A stretch of 64,000 bases of DNA from Emergomyces orientalis (GCA_002110485.1 MOWL01000030.1:62001-126000); one strand, 5' to 3'; shown: positions 44,438-56,661, counted from the first letter of the stretch. Translations and numbers: made by a program. The notes: generated by a model not told the origin, from the letters alone.

Positions 44438-47400
44438 GTGAGCAAGTCCATATACTACAATACAATGTGCATAACTCAAACAAGGTGATGAACGCATTAC
44501 TGGCCAAGCCCGAAACAGTATTAAACTACGACATCATCGCACTGCAGGAACCATGGATGCAGAGGGAATCTGGAAGGGGTACAACATGCCCGGCCAACTG
44601 TGGATTCTGGCAGGCAGGCATGCAGATCAAGGAGGCCAGAGTGGGCTTCCTCATCAACAAAAGACTGAAGGCAACAGCATGGGATGTCAGGGTCATTACA
44701 GAATCCATGGCATTGCTCACTGTGAACACGGTAAGAGGACCACTACTAATGCTCAATGTCTACGCTGCTCCATCAGGCAGCTACACAACTGTGCCAGAGA
44801 GTTCCCCCATCCTTGAGCTACAAGCGGTGGTGGAGGAGGCCGAGGCCTCGCTACCAGCGCGAACTCAGGGGCGATGTGCGCAACAAGCGCAAGACCCAGA
44901 CACAAGTGCGTTACGAGCGCGAGATCAGGGTGCAGACGCGCAACAAGTGCAAAGTCAGGGTGCGGAAGCGCGGCAGGTGGAGGTAGTGGTGCTGGGAGAC
45001 TTCAATGTGCATCACTCAAAGTGGGGAGGTGAGCGAGTGAGACAGAACTTTGACCTGGCATGGAAGCTCATAGCACAGGTGGATGCCCTTGGACTGCAGC
45101 TGGCAACACCACGGGGAGAGATTACATGGCAGGACTGCAAAAGCACTGGCGCCACCTTGAACCTAATCTTTCTCTCAGAGAACCTGAGTGCAGGGGTACT
45201 GGAATACCAGGTCACACACAAGGCGAATATGGCATCAGATCATCTACCAGTGGTCACTAAGTTAGTCATCAACATACCTGTGGTACTAAGGGAAAAACGC
45301 AACTGGTGGCAAGTGAATATACAGCAGCTGCAAAAGAACTGCCAAGAGCTACAATGTTGCAACAGCTTTGGCTCAACAGCAGAGATTGATTGCTATGCAA
45401 ACTATCTAAGTGAATTCATCAATGAGCTAGCAGAGAAACATGCTAAACACACACGCATCTGCAAGCAGAGTCGCTCGTGGTGGTCCAACAGAGTGGCGCA
45501 GGCAGTGAGTGAGTACAAGAGAACCATGAGGGATGCAGACAGCACTGAGAAGGAAAGAAGACATGCCCACAACAGATAAAACAAGGAAATAAAGCTGGCC
45601 AAGACTGCCAGCTTCCGCGATCTAATGAACAGTGCTGACACAGATTCTAAACTGCTCTGGAAGCTGGCAAAGTGGGGTCGCACACACACCAACGAGACCA
45701 AGCAACCGGCAAGACTGCCACCACTTAGAGGAATGCCAGAGGCCTTGGGTGAAACTGAGGCACGAGCCACTGCATTTCAGGACAAGGCTGAACTACTACA
45801 GGCGCGGTTCTTCCCGGAGCCTTTGGCGGCAAGGGAAGATGACATGAACATGGGAACGCAGCCGCGGAGTGTGACTGACATGGTAGTGCTCACAGAGGAG
45901 GCCATGGCAGCGCTGATTGCTAGGCTTCCGAACGACAAAGCCCCAGGTGCCAACAGCATCCCCAACCGCTTCCTCAAAATGCTAGGCCCAAGGTTCATCA
46001 CAGCAATAACTGAGCTTACACAGGCCTGCTGGCATTGAGAGTACTACCCACAGATATTCAAAACAGCGCGCACGGTGGTGCTCAAGAAGCCAGGAAAGAA
46101 GAACTACAGTGAAGTGAGAGCCTGGAGGCTGATTGCACTACTTGACACTCTAGGTAAAATTGTAGAGGCTGCAACAGCCAAGGAAATAAGGTCTCTGGCA
46201 GAGAAACATGGGATGCTACCAGCTCAGCAAATGGGGGCGCGAGGAGGCCGCTCCACAGAAACAGCAATTGCTCTGTTACTGGTGCAGATTCGCACAGTGT
46301 GGAAGGAGCAGGAAGCAGTGGCCTCAGTGCTGTCACTGGACATCTCAGGGGCCTATGACAGAGTGCTCAGAAATCGCCTAGTGCACATTCTAAGAAAAAG
46401 AGGACTGCCCAGACAGCTGACTGGATGGGTCAACTCATTCATGCAGGGGCGCAAGGCGACACTAGTATTTGATGAGCAGGAAACTGAAGTCTTTGAGGTG
46501 AATGCAGGCATTCCACAGAGATCACTCTTGTCACCCATTCTGTTCTTATTCTACAATGAGGAGTTGCTCAGAATATGTGCATCATGAAGTGAGCCCATCA
46601 GCTGCATAGAATTTGTAGACGATGTGAACATTCTAGCATATGGCAACTCAACTGAAGCGAATTGTGCGCATCTGGCGCGGATCCATGCCAGCTGTGAGCT
46701 TTGGGCGAGCAGACATGGGGCAATCTTTGCACCACAGAAGTATGAGCTCATGCACTTTACCAGAACAAGAACTAGATTCAATCTAGAACACTCACTGCAA
46801 TTGCCACAGCAAGTGATCAAGCCACAGAGGGAGATGCGGGTGCTAGGCATCTGGCTTGACCCTAAGCTGAGGTGGCGTAGCCATGTCAGTAAGATAGTAG
46901 GCAGAGCGAAATCACAGATAGGTGCCCTAACTCAGACAACACAGTCAACCTGGGGCCTGCCACTGCAGCATGCCCGGAGGGTCTACAATGCAGTGATAAG
47001 GCCCGCAATAGGATACGGAGCGCTGGCATGGCATCAACCACAGGCGACACAACATGAACTGCGACATCAACGCCAGCTGCTAGCCAGCCTGGAGAAGATT
47101 CAAAATAAATGCCTACAGGTCATTGCAGGGGCCTACAGAGCTACTCCAATCACCTCACTGGAGGCGGAGACAGCCACACTGCCTCTGGAGATACATCTAG
47201 ACAGTGTGGTGGCCAGAGCAACTGAGCGGCTTAAGGAGTCAGGAATCATGGAGCAGATAAAACAGGCATGTGTGCAGGTCAGAGCCAGACTTCGCAGAAG
47301 GAATAACAGAGGAATGCAGTCAGTGGAGGCAGTACTGCACCCAGTGAGCATGCAGCAGGGGTGGAGTGTAAATTGGGTGAGACAGGCAAAGCAACTGAAA

Positions 47401-47892
47401 AAGCAGAAAAGACAAGAAAACAGTGTGTGTAACTGGGCCTTCAAGAGATGAGTGAGGGAGGAGGCAATGATAAGATGGCAGAACAGATGGAGAGCGCGCA
47501 CAACACCATGAGGAGAACTGTTTGGCAGGCCCCTGGATGTAGAGCTACTAAGATGGCATGAGGGCCTGAGCAAGGCCCGAAGCTCATTGATAGTCCAGCT
47601 GCGTACCGGCAAGACAGGCCTTGCAGTGTTCCTCCACAGAAGAAGAGTTCCTGACTTCCCCACACCAAAATGTCCATGTGGATATGAGCATGAAACGGTG
47701 CTGCATGTGATGATACACTGTACACGATTCAGTGGGGAACGCGCGGAGCTGGAGCAGGAGGGCAGAGTGGATAAGAAGTGGTTGCTGGACACCAAGGAAG
47801 AACTGCACAGGCTCACCAAGTGGTGGCTCAAGCAGGACATTCTCAGACAGTTCTCCCTAGCCAAGGTGTTAAGTGAGAGAAGGACGGAATGA
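44434..47892 (+). pseudogene. LINE-B ORF2: endonuclease and reverse transcriptase, broken by stops
   Basis: Same layout as LINE-A ORF2. Stops are TAA at 45577-45579 (Arg in A), TGA at 46036-46038 (Trp in A, C-W-H-W), TGA at 46585-46587 (Arg in A), and TGA at 47449-47451 and 47509-47511 (shared with A). At 47488-47490 B keeps TGG where A has TGA. G-I-P-Q-G-S reads G-I-P-Q-R-S, and the F-V-D-D box remains. Segment 46620-47450 is almost identical to LINE-A, while 45000-45300 and 46030-46620 carry many C-to-T/G-to-A changes. Confidence 0.88.
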
Positions 47893-48899
47893 GATGCACA
47901 GCACAACTAAGAAACACGGCTGGCGCATATCAGGGGGTGAAGGGCGCGAAGAGCGAGGCCCTACCAGGAGATAGTGAGCTTGAAGCGCGGATCTGGGTGG
48001 ACTGGCGCGCCACAAGCGCGGAGTTGAGTGGCCTGCGCGCTACAAGCACTCCAGGACGTTGAAGTCTGCGCGATGAGCGGCGGACACACAGCATGAGATG
48101 CCACATTCATTAGAAGTCTTTCTTATGTTCAGACAGAGGTGATGATGATATAGGGGGTTTTCTTGTCTTCTCACGGTGCTATGCACCATCTTCTCTAAGA
48201 GCAGCGGGAGCTGCTCCGCGGTACTTGAAGCAATTATAAATGTTGAATAGATTTGCTGTTCAGGGGGTTTTTAGGCCAGGACTATACTAGATAGCCCAAG
48301 GTTTTCCTCACTTTGTATACTAGCTGCCTCCCCACATATCCTCGGGATCAAGTGGTGTAGAAATAATAATAATAATAATAATAATAATATCTCAATTTTT
48401 TTCTCAACTTCATTCCAATCTGCTTTTTCAAAGTTATATTATTTATTATTATTATATTATACACCACTTAATCTCAGGGATATGTGGGAAACTATTTATT
48501 TTATCTAACAAGGAAAACCATGCAATAAGAGAGCTTACTGCTGAATTAAAAACCTCATGCACTAATAAATGTATGCAACAGTTTCTGTGAGGCTTCAGGC
48601 TACCAGGGACCAGCAACTGCTGTCCTCAAGAAGAGAAGAGAATGGAATGAGAAAAGAAAAATTAAAAATAAAGAAAAATTACACTGAGTATTTTTGAAAA
48701 TGCGCCCGCGTGTGAGTGAGTGAGTGAAAGACGCCAACTGCGCTCTGAAGCATAGAGAGTTGTGTCTTTAGCATGAGATGAGCGTGGGGATGTGCTATGA
48801 GCACTGATTTTGCGTGGTAAGCGCGCTTTCAGCGGTTTCAGCATGGTGTTTATTGAGGTCTGCGTATGCTTGATTGAGATGTGATAGATTGCTGCTCCT

Positions 48900-51800
48900 C
48901 TGTCTGATAGACACTCAGTGTCTTTGCCAGTGAGAACTGTGGTAGAATTCTCTGCTTGATTCATCATTTTGTTAGACAGTGTAGCCCTTCTTTGGTGTTC
49001 AATAGCCATTTCTTGTCGATTCTGCCCTCATGCAGCAGACTCCCGCGACTGTGCTGGAATCTATCACAGTGAACTATCACATGCATCACTGTTTCATTTG
49101 AATAGCCACATTCACATGCTGGTGATGGGAAATCCGGTACTCATCTTTTATGTAGAAAGGCTGCCAGCCCTGTTTTCCCTGATCTTAGTTGAATTATCAG
49201 CGAGCTTCTGGCCTTGCTTAGGCCCTTGTGTCATTTCAGAATGCTTTTGTCTGGGGGTCAATCAAAGAGTTCACACCAGGGAGATGCTCTAGCTCTTCAT
49301 TGTTTTCTTCATCTACTCAGGATTTCTTTTCGCACCCATTCATCATGTGAGAAGTGCTGTGTTGCTGCTGAATTTGTGCTTTGAGCAGTCTCTTGCTTAC
49401 TCTTTTCCACTCAAAGCTTCTCCCAATTTTCAGACAGGCTGTCTGGATGAATCACCTTCTCAATGGATCTTCTGTGCACTGCGCCTCTTCGCCTGAGTTT
49501 GATTCTCACTGCTGTGCATGCCTCTTCAATTTGTGTTGCCATTCCAGAGGCCTTCAGTCGTTTTGTGGCGCGCGCCACAACTCCATCAAGATAGATGTCC
49601 AGGGGTGGTGTGTATGTCTCTGCTTCCAGTGTGGATATTGGTGTTGCTCTGTATGCTCCAGCTACTATTCTCAGGCATTCATTCTGTGTTCTGATTAGGC
49701 CCTCTGTGCGCTGTTTATTGCGCATGCGTCCTTCGCGCTTGATGCGCGGTTGATGCCATGCCAGTGCGCTGTAAGCTATAGCTGGCCGTATGACCATGTT
49801 GTATATTGTTCTAGCTTGATGTAGGGGGACTCCCCAGGTGGCCTGTGTTGTCTGTGATAGTGCCTTTATCTGTGACTTCATTTTTCCTGCTATAGCATCC
49901 ATGTGACCTTTCCATTGAAGCTTGGAATCCAGCCATACTTCTAGAACTCTCATCACCTTCTGTGGCTTGATAACTTGCTGAGGCAGTCTCAGAGAGTGAT
50001 TCAAGTTGAATCAAGTTCAGGCTCTAGTGAAGTGCATCAACTCATACTTCTGCAGAGCAAAAATAGCTTCATGTCTTCCTGCTCATTCTTCACATTCTGC
50101 GTGCACCCGTGTGAGCTGCGCGCAATTTGCTTCAGTTGATGGCCTGTATGCTATTATATTGACATCATCCACAAATCCTATGCAGCTCACTGGTCTATTC
50201 AAGGGTGAGCATATCCGGAGCAGTTCCTCATTGTAAAATAGAAAGAGAATGGGGGAGAGAGGTGATCCTTGTGGTATCCCAGCTGGAATATTGAAGGCCT
50301 CAGTTTCCTGTTCTTCAAATGTGAGCGTGGATCGTCTATCTGACATAAATGAGTGTATCCACCCTGTCAGCTGTCTTGGTAGGCCCTTCATGCGAAGAAT
50401 GTGTGTGAGTCGGTCTTTGAGCACTCTATCATAAGCTCCTGAGATGTCCAATGATAGAACTGTGACCACTGTGTCTGACTCCTCCCATGCTGTTCTAATT
50501 TGTGCTAGCAGTAGTGATACTGCTGTTTCAGTTGATCTGGCCCGCCTAGCACCCATCTGTTGAGATGGCAGTAGATTGAGTGTTTCCGCTAGCTGTCTGA
50601 GTTCCTGCGCGGTGGCTGATTCTATTATTTTTCCCATTGTATTCAGTAGGGCAATGAGCCTCCATGCCTCTGCCTTTTGATAATCCCCTTTTCCTGGTTT
50701 TTTCAGTACCACTGTTCGAGCGGTCTTGAATATCTCCGGGTAGTGTTCCCATTCCCAGCATGCCAGTGTGAGCTCTGTCATAGCCTTTGTGAAGCTTGGT
50801 CCCAGCATTTTCAGAAATTCATTGGAGACTCCATTGATACCTGGTGCTTTGTTGCTTGATAGATGTGCTATGAGCGCGGCCATTTTCTCCTCTGTGATGC
50901 TTATTGTCTCTGTTGTTTCCAGTGGGTGTTCCGCCTCCTCCATGTCCCTGTTGTCACTGACTAGTGGCAGGGGGAAGAACCTTTGTCTCAGAATCTTGGC
51001 TTTATCATCAAAGGAATTGACTGGTGGTAGATTTTCTCTGCCTTCTACTATCAATGCTGGAATTCTTGGAGATTGTGCATGCTCATTGCTGCTTTGACGC
51101 CCCCATTTGGCCATCTTTCATAGTAGCTTGGGCTTGGACTCTGTGCTGTGCATTAGTTCTCTGAAACTGTTTGTTTTAGCCAGTTTAACCTCTCTGTTTC
51201 TCAGGGCTTGAGCTTTAATTATATCTGCTGCAGAGATGTTTCTGTCTTTCTTGGCTTTTTTATATTGATTGACTGCCTCTGCTACTCAAGGGGACCATCA
51301 TGACCGGCTGTGTTGACTGTAGTTTGAGACTTTGGCATGTTTTGCTGCTAGATCTTTCACAAATTTGACAAGATATCTTGCATAGCTATTTATCTGATCT
51401 TTTGAAGTCAGTGCTCCTGGGCTTCTCAGTGTCTGGCAGTCCTGCGCTATCTGTTCCAGACAGAAGTGATGCCAAGTGCGTCTTTTCCTGCTGCTATATA
51501 ATGCTTTTAGCTCAAGAGTAGTTGCAATTGACATGTGATCTGATGCCATATTTACTTCATGTTCTAGCTTGCAGCTGATCATTTGACTGTGCAGACCAGC
51601 AGACAAAAAGATTAAATTCACTGTGATGCCCTGACTTTCTCTATCTTGCCAGGTGATCGTGCCTTCTGGAGTTGCTAGATGTAGATTCAAGACACTGATT
51701 TGAGCATTGAGTTCCCAGGCCATGACAAAGTTTTCTCTGACCCTGCTACCTCCCCAGAGAGTGTGATGTACATTAAAGTCTCTAATCACTATAACATCTG

Positions 51801-52317
51801 CTTGATGCGTGTTTATTTGAGTTTCCTGCGCGCCTGATGCTCCCTCTGCACTCTCAGTTGTTGCTTGTTGCACATTTTCCTGGTTTATTCATGGTTCTAG
51901 CATTCTATCCGCTTCTTCAACCACCGCTTGGAGCTGATGAATGGGTGAGTCTGGTGGCATGATTGTGTAGCTTCCTGGTGGTGACGCGTACATGTTGATG
52001 ATATTGATAGGCCCACTCTCTGTCACCAGAGTAAGTACCAGTATATGAGTGGATATTGTGCTCACTCTCCAGGTCTTGACTGCAATTCTCTTGTTAATTA
52101 GAAAGCACACCTTCATGTCCTTCTGCTCCATGCCTGCTTGCCAGAATCCACAGTTGGCTGGACAGTGTGTGCCTGTTTTAGAGTGTTTTTGTATCCAGGG
52201 CTCTTGTATTGCAATCACATCATAGTTTAATGCCGTTTCGGGCTTTGCCAAAAGAGGTCCCATAACCTTGTTTGACTTATGCACATTGTATTGTAAAATG
52301 ACTAGTCTGTTCTTCAT
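48900..52317 (-). pseudogene. LINE-E ORF2, interrupted mainly by TGA
   Basis: Starts at 52317, overlapping the ORF1 stop. Endonuclease (I-Q-E-P-W-I-Q; R-D-F-N-V-H-H, with the usual Gly before D-F-N now Arg; S-D-H-M), RT (L-D-I-S-G-A-Y-D, G-I-P-Q-G-S-P-L-S-P, F-V-D-D) and the terminal finger are recognisable in one frame. TGAs at 51298-51300, 51118-51120, 50083-50085, 49309-49311, 49297-49299 and a double TGA at 48961-48966 align with Trp in LINE-A or LINE-B. TGAs at 51286-51288, 50017-50019 and 50011-50013 align with Arg. It keeps TGG at 49336-49338 and 49276-49278, where LINE-A has TGA. Confidence 0.86.
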
Positions 52318-53699
52318 GATTCATTCATGTGATTATTCTGTGAGCTGCTGTTCTGTGTTGATGTCTCCAGTGTTACTGGACCACTTGCTGCTTGAATGAA
52401 GCTTGTCATAGCTCCTTGTTGTTGTGCTTCTGCTCTTGATACATCTGTTGGTCTTCCTGCTCTTCGTGGGGGTTCTATGAAGTCCTCATTCAGAGGCCTG
52501 TTCCATTTGCGTGGAAAGCTAAATTCATCTGTGTCTGATGCTCTTATATTGAAGTGCTTGAGATGTTCAATCAGTGTCTCTTTAGCACTTTTGGCTTTCA
52601 ATCTTCTCTCTGGGCAGTTTGAGTGCCATGCTGCATGACTATCACCACAGTTACTGCACTTGGGTCTGCTGCCTTCCGCTGCTCCTTTGCAGGCCTTGTC
52701 ACCATGATCTTTTTGTGCACAGTGACCACAGGTTTCCTCTCTTCTGCAGAAGCGAGCTATATGTCCATACTGTTGACACTTGTAGTATTGTGTGACCCTG
52801 GCCTCTCTGTGAAATATTTCAACTGTGCAATATTCATTGCCTAGAATGAGTCCATTGTCCACCAGTGCATTGGCCTGGTGAGGTGCAGCAACATTGATGA
52901 TTATACTGCCATGTGATTTCTGTTGTCTAACCATCATTTTGTCCACCTTGTGTATCAGCACCTTGCAGCATAGTGCTGTATTCTGCTTGTAGATGCTCTC
53001 AATGGCATACTCAGAGCTGCTCCAGTCAATGACTCCCATAGAAGCATCTTTGACTAGTACTGCATACATCTCCTGCTTCATGCGCGCTTTGTCTCCCCAT
53101 TCACGCGTCCAGCTATCATCTGCTGCGAGCTCCGCCTTGGTGTCCTGTGTGTCTGTCATCAAAATCACGTCTCCGCTTGGCATGTGCCTTGCTGCCATCA
53201 CTTTGCTCTTGATTATCTCTTTGATGGCCTCATTCACTCGTTTAACAATCATTTCTGGTGTGTGTTCTGCCTCTGGCATAGCATCACAGCTTCGTCGAGT
53301 AATGACTACCTCTCGCAGTGTTCTGGTTGGTATGGTTTTAACTGTTGTCTCCCCTCTGGCTGCCATTGCTGCCCATGAGAGTGCTCCGTTGAGCTTGTCT
53401 CGCAATTCCTGCTGTTTTGGTGCGCCAATTGCGCGTTTCATTCCCTCCAGGAGCTGGTCACACAGTTCCACCTTCACTCCTCGCACTGCTTCCAATGCCT
53501 TCTGTAAATACTCTTTATCTTTGTTATTCACTTTCTCATTCTTCTCTCCCTCTTCAAGGATCGCAGCTAGTGTTTGAATTGCTGTTGCTAAGCTGTTTGT
53601 CTTTGTTTTCTGTGTCGCAGAGTTTTTTGTCTCCGGCACGCGTCGAGCCTCGCACATGCCATCTTCCTCCATAACCACCTCCCCCACATCCAATGCCAT
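52314..53699 (-). CDS. LINE-E ORF1, intact (461 aa)
   Basis: An open frame from M-A-L-D-V-G to TGA, whose last bases overlap the ORF2 ATG (ATGA, 52317-52314). The N-terminal 100 residues are charged and probably helical. The middle has R-T-L-R-E-V-V-I-T-R-R and the M-P-S-G-D segment shared with LINE-A. Three zinc knuckles lie at about residues 305-360 (C-Q-Q-Y-G-H..., C-G-H-C..., C-S-N-C-G-D-S-H-A-A-W). A Ser/Gln-rich tail ends the protein. It presumably packages the LINE RNA. Of all LINE ORFs here it is the only one without a stop. In powdery mildews LINE ORF1s have been linked to effector families, but nothing here shows a secretion signal. Confidence 0.9.
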   Translation of the reverse strand: MALDVGEVVMEEDGMCEARRVPETKNSATQKTKTNSLATAIQTLAAILEEGEKNEKVNNKDKEYLQKALEAVRGVKVELCDQLLEGMKRAIGAPKQQELRDKLNGALSWAAMAARGETTVKTIPTRTLREVVITRRSCDAMPEAEHTPEMIVKRVNEAIKEIIKSKVMAARHMPSGDVILMTDTQDTKAELAADDSWTREWGDKARMKQEMYAVLVKDASMGVIDWSSSEYAIESIYKQNTALCCKVLIHKVDKMMVRQQKSHGSIIINVAAPHQANALVDNGLILGNEYCTVEIFHREARVTQYYKCQQYGHIARFCRREETCGHCAQKDHGDKACKGAAEGSRPKCSNCGDSHAAWHSNCPERRLKAKSAKETLIEHLKHFNIRASDTDEFSFPRKWNRPLNEDFIEPPRRAGRPTDVSRAEAQQQGAMTSFIQAASGPVTLETSTQNSSSQNNHMNES

Positions 53700-53770
53700 T
53701 GTAATGATGTGTAAAGAATGCCTGATGCTCTCTTTCTATTCTTAATAGTGTTTTTCCTGTGTGTTTGATT

Positions 53771-54028
53771 GTTTTTTTTTTCCTTTCTTTGTATTATCTT
53801 CAACTTTGAGTTTATTTTTAAAAAAATGTCTTAGTATTAAATTGTATCATCTTTTATTTTTGAATGTGTCTCTTATTCTGGGCTGGAATTACTGTAATGG
53901 CAAGTGACAAGAAGTTACATGTATTTAGATATAGTTTACATGATAAATCCTAGTAATACTAGGTGGGCATCATAATCACTGATTGCATATGCCTTAATGG
54001 AAGAAAATAAAAATAAAAATAAAAAATA
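53771..54028 (+). mobile_element. LINE 3' end fragment (LINE-C related) with AAAAT tail
   Basis: Plus-strand sequence sharing the TTCTGGGCTGGAATT block and downstream order with the LINE-C 3' UTR, ending in AAAAT repeats (about 54005-54028). It is a strongly 5'-truncated copy that cuts the downstream end of gypsy Q. Confidence 0.65.
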
Positions 54029-56190
54029 ATCTCAACTTTTTGTGATTCAATTTTTCATTTGATCTCTTGATTTTAATATTCTGTTGTAATAAGAACACTT
54101 TCTTCTCTTCTTTAAAATGAGGTGTCTTCTGGCATTTTCTGTCATAATAGTGTTTCATTTGAACATTCACAAACTCAATTTCTTTTTGCAGATAGTTGTG
54201 CAGTTCTCTAAGCTGTTCTGCTTTCAGTTCAGCTTCTTGTGTCTTTATCTCATTTGATAGTTTTTCTTGTAGAATATTCAGTTCTCTACTGTAGTTTGCA
54301 AAAAATGGTGTAAACCCTGTGGTCATGTTCTTTGAACTGTTATATATCAATTGTGCCATGGGCAATAGTTCTACCCAATTGCTTTGCTGATAATTGACAT
54401 AACATCATAAATATTGTTCGACTGTTTGGTTTAACTGTTCCGTTTGTCCATCCATTTGCGGGTGATAGGCTGTTGAAAGCTTACTTTCAACCCCTATTTG
54501 TGCTGTCAAGGTTTGTCAGAATTTTGAAGCAAATCTTCAGTCTCAATCAGTGATGATTTCTTTTGGCATTCTGTAGTTAGCAAACACATTCTTGAGTACT
54601 ATGTGTGCTGTTTCTGGTGCTGATGTAGCTTCTCTGTAAGGTATAAAACAGGCATATTTCATTAATCTATCAGTAACTGTGAGTATTGAATCATATGCTT
54701 CTTTGGTCTGTGGTTTTTTTGATTTTGGTAATTTGACTATGAAATTCATTGCAATTGATTCCCATGATCTTTGAGGTGGTGGTATCAGCTGTAATTGTCT
54801 GTAGAGTGTGTGTCTTTCAGATTTTACTCTTTCACATGTTTCACACTTTCTGATGTAGTCTTGAATGTCTGTTCACATTTCTGATCAGTAGTACATCTCT
54901 GTTATTTTCTCTGTTGTCTTCTCAACTCCAAAGTGCCCTGCAGTTATCATGTCATGTTCTTCTCTTAATACATCTTGTCTCACTCCTTTAGGCACATATA
55001 CTTGTTTGTTGTATATTGCCAGTCCATCAATATTTGATATTCTATTGTTTGTTTTTATTCATGAATTGCTTTTCATTGCTTTCTTAATTTTTTCCAGTGT
55101 CAGTAATTGTTTTGCAATTGTGTATGTTGCTCTGATTGCTTGTGGATTAAAAATCATATTCTTTTTGTTATTTATTTTGAAGAGTGCTTGTTTCTGCTTT
55201 TCTTTGATTATTAGATCTGGTCTTCAGCTCAGTGCATCAGCTCAAATGTTTTCTTTCTCTTTGCAGTACTTGATCTTGAAATTATAAGCTGCTAAGATTT
55301 CTGATCATCTTGCTTGTCTTCGTGTTAATTCTTTCATAGTGATGAAGTATTGTAAGTTGTGGTAATCTGATAATATTGTAACTTGATGTCTTACTTCTTT
55401 CAAGTATACTCTCCACTTCTTCAATGCTGTCACTATTGCTAACAATTCTTTGTCATGGACGTCATAGTTCTGTTCTGCTGGTGTCATTGTCCTTGTGAAA
55501 CAGGCTATAAGTCTTGATTTTTCTTGCTCATCAGGTTGCTGTAGTCTTGCTTCTATGGCACAGTCTGATGCATCTGTGTCAACAAAACTTGATTGCTCTG
55601 AATCAAAATGTCTTCTCATTTCCCCTTGTTGAAATACTTCTTTTATTTTTTTGAAGACTCTCTGTTGTTTCTTTTCTCATACAAATGATGTATCTTTCTT
55701 GAAGAGCTTTGTCAGATATCATGCTATTTCTGAGAATTGTTCAATATAGATTTAATAATAGTTTGCTAATTCATGAAAAGACTGTACTTCTGTGATGTTT
55801 TTAAATGCAGGCCAGTTCATTATAGCTTGTATCTTATCTGGATCCATTCATATTCCTTTTGTAGAGATAACATGTTCTAAGAATTTAACTTCTTTTTTGT
55901 AGAATTCACATTTCTCTGATTTCAAGAGCAGGTGATTTTCTTGTAGTTTCTGTAAGACTTTCTTAACTTTTTCAGTATGATCGATTTTGTTTCCGTTGGT
56001 GTATATCAGTATATCGTCCAGGTATACTACCACAAATTTGTCCAAATATTTGTATAGTACTTGATTGATCATTGCTTGAAAGGTTGCTGGTGCGTTAGTC
56101 AGTTCAAAAGGCATGACCAGGTATTCAAATAGTTCAAATCTTGTTTTAAATGTGGTTTTCCATTCTTCACCTTTCTTCATTCATACTAGG
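54029..56190 (-). pseudogene. Gypsy Q pol, downstream part (RT end, RNase H, integrase)
   Basis: Minus strand. 56180-55848 is RT (K-K-G-E-E-W-K-T, Y-L-D-D-I-L-I-Y). 55619-55305 is RNase H (V-D-T-D-A-S-D; N-Y-D-V-H-D-K-E-L-L-A). 54749-54543 and 54365-54029 are integrase. It belongs to the Ty3/gypsy chromovirus type by similarity to Q'. The chromodomain end is lost at the LINE fragment junction. The RT continues on the far side of element P at 61773. Confidence 0.85.
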
Positions 56191-56427
56191 TGTCAGGGGT
56201 TGAACCCCTATATGGTTATATGGACTCGGGCTAGCCGCCCAAACAGACTAATAGCTTCCACGCTAGTGGCTAGCCCTTGCTTGCAGCTTGCACTTAGGGC
56301 TCTTTTCTTCACACTCTTTGCACTCTCTCTTTTCTTTCTCTTTTCTTTCTCTTTTCTTTCTTAAGCTTTTCTTCTTGTATTTTAGGCACAATATAGTTCT
56401 TTCATACCTAATTGCTCGCCTCTTACA
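56191..56427 (+). repeat. Gypsy P 5' LTR (237 bp)
   Basis: TGTCAGGGGTTGAAC...CGCCTCTTACA. A pyrimidine-rich block of TTTCTTTCTC repeats fills 56330-56360. It has fewer changes than the 3' LTR relative to the family. Confidence 0.93.
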
Positions 56428-56661
56428 TTAGGAAAGCTTCGTTTTTACTCCTTACTAAAGAAAGACATGGAAAAGCCCAGAAAGACACTGGCACCACAGA
56501 TCAATTATTAAGAAAGAATAATAGTGTGACAGAGTAGCAAGGAATCCCTGCATCTATAAGAAAGTCCAGGAGAATACTGGCATTATAAACTCATTCTTTG
56601 AGTAAATCACGGTGTGACAGGGTAGCAAGGAATCCCTGCACTTATAAGAACAAAAACTCTG

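Larger units (their letters stand above)
42923..48385 (+). mobile_element. LINE-B, full-length Tad-like LINE, inverted copy of LINE-A
   Basis: About 5.46 kb between target duplications AATATCTCAATTTTT (42908-42922 and 48386-48400), with an AAT-repeat tail. It contains ORF1, ORF2 and the same 3' repeats and terminal motif as LINE-A. It lies inside LINE-D. The first 37 nt match LINE-C ORF2. Confidence 0.9.
40675..48443 (-). mobile_element. LINE-D, fragmented LINE-C relative
   Basis: Minus-strand pieces at 40675-41773, 42360-42922 and 48401-48443 match successive parts of LINE-C ORF2, from the endonuclease end to the RT. They are separated by the R solo LTR and by LINE-B, whose 15-bp target duplication flanks the break. 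The 3' side stops at 40675. The 5' side ends at the LINE-E tail. Confidence 0.82.
48441..53770 (-). mobile_element. LINE-E, Tad-like LINE related to LINE-A/B
   Basis: A minus-strand element with an AT-rich TAA-type tail (about 48441-48470) and the same 3' terminal motif as LINE-A (CCCACATATCC...AAGTGGTGTA). ORF1 is intact and ORF2 is interrupted many times. The tail abuts LINE-D. The 5' end lies near 53770, with no clear target duplication. Confidence 0.85.

Noticed and set aside
35534..47511. Canonical CpA-directed RIP as the sole cause of the stops
   Set aside because: RIP would turn TGG into TAG or TAA through CpA-to-TpA. I saw TGA at conserved tryptophans throughout and noticed no TAG there. 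CpA changes exist but are a minority.
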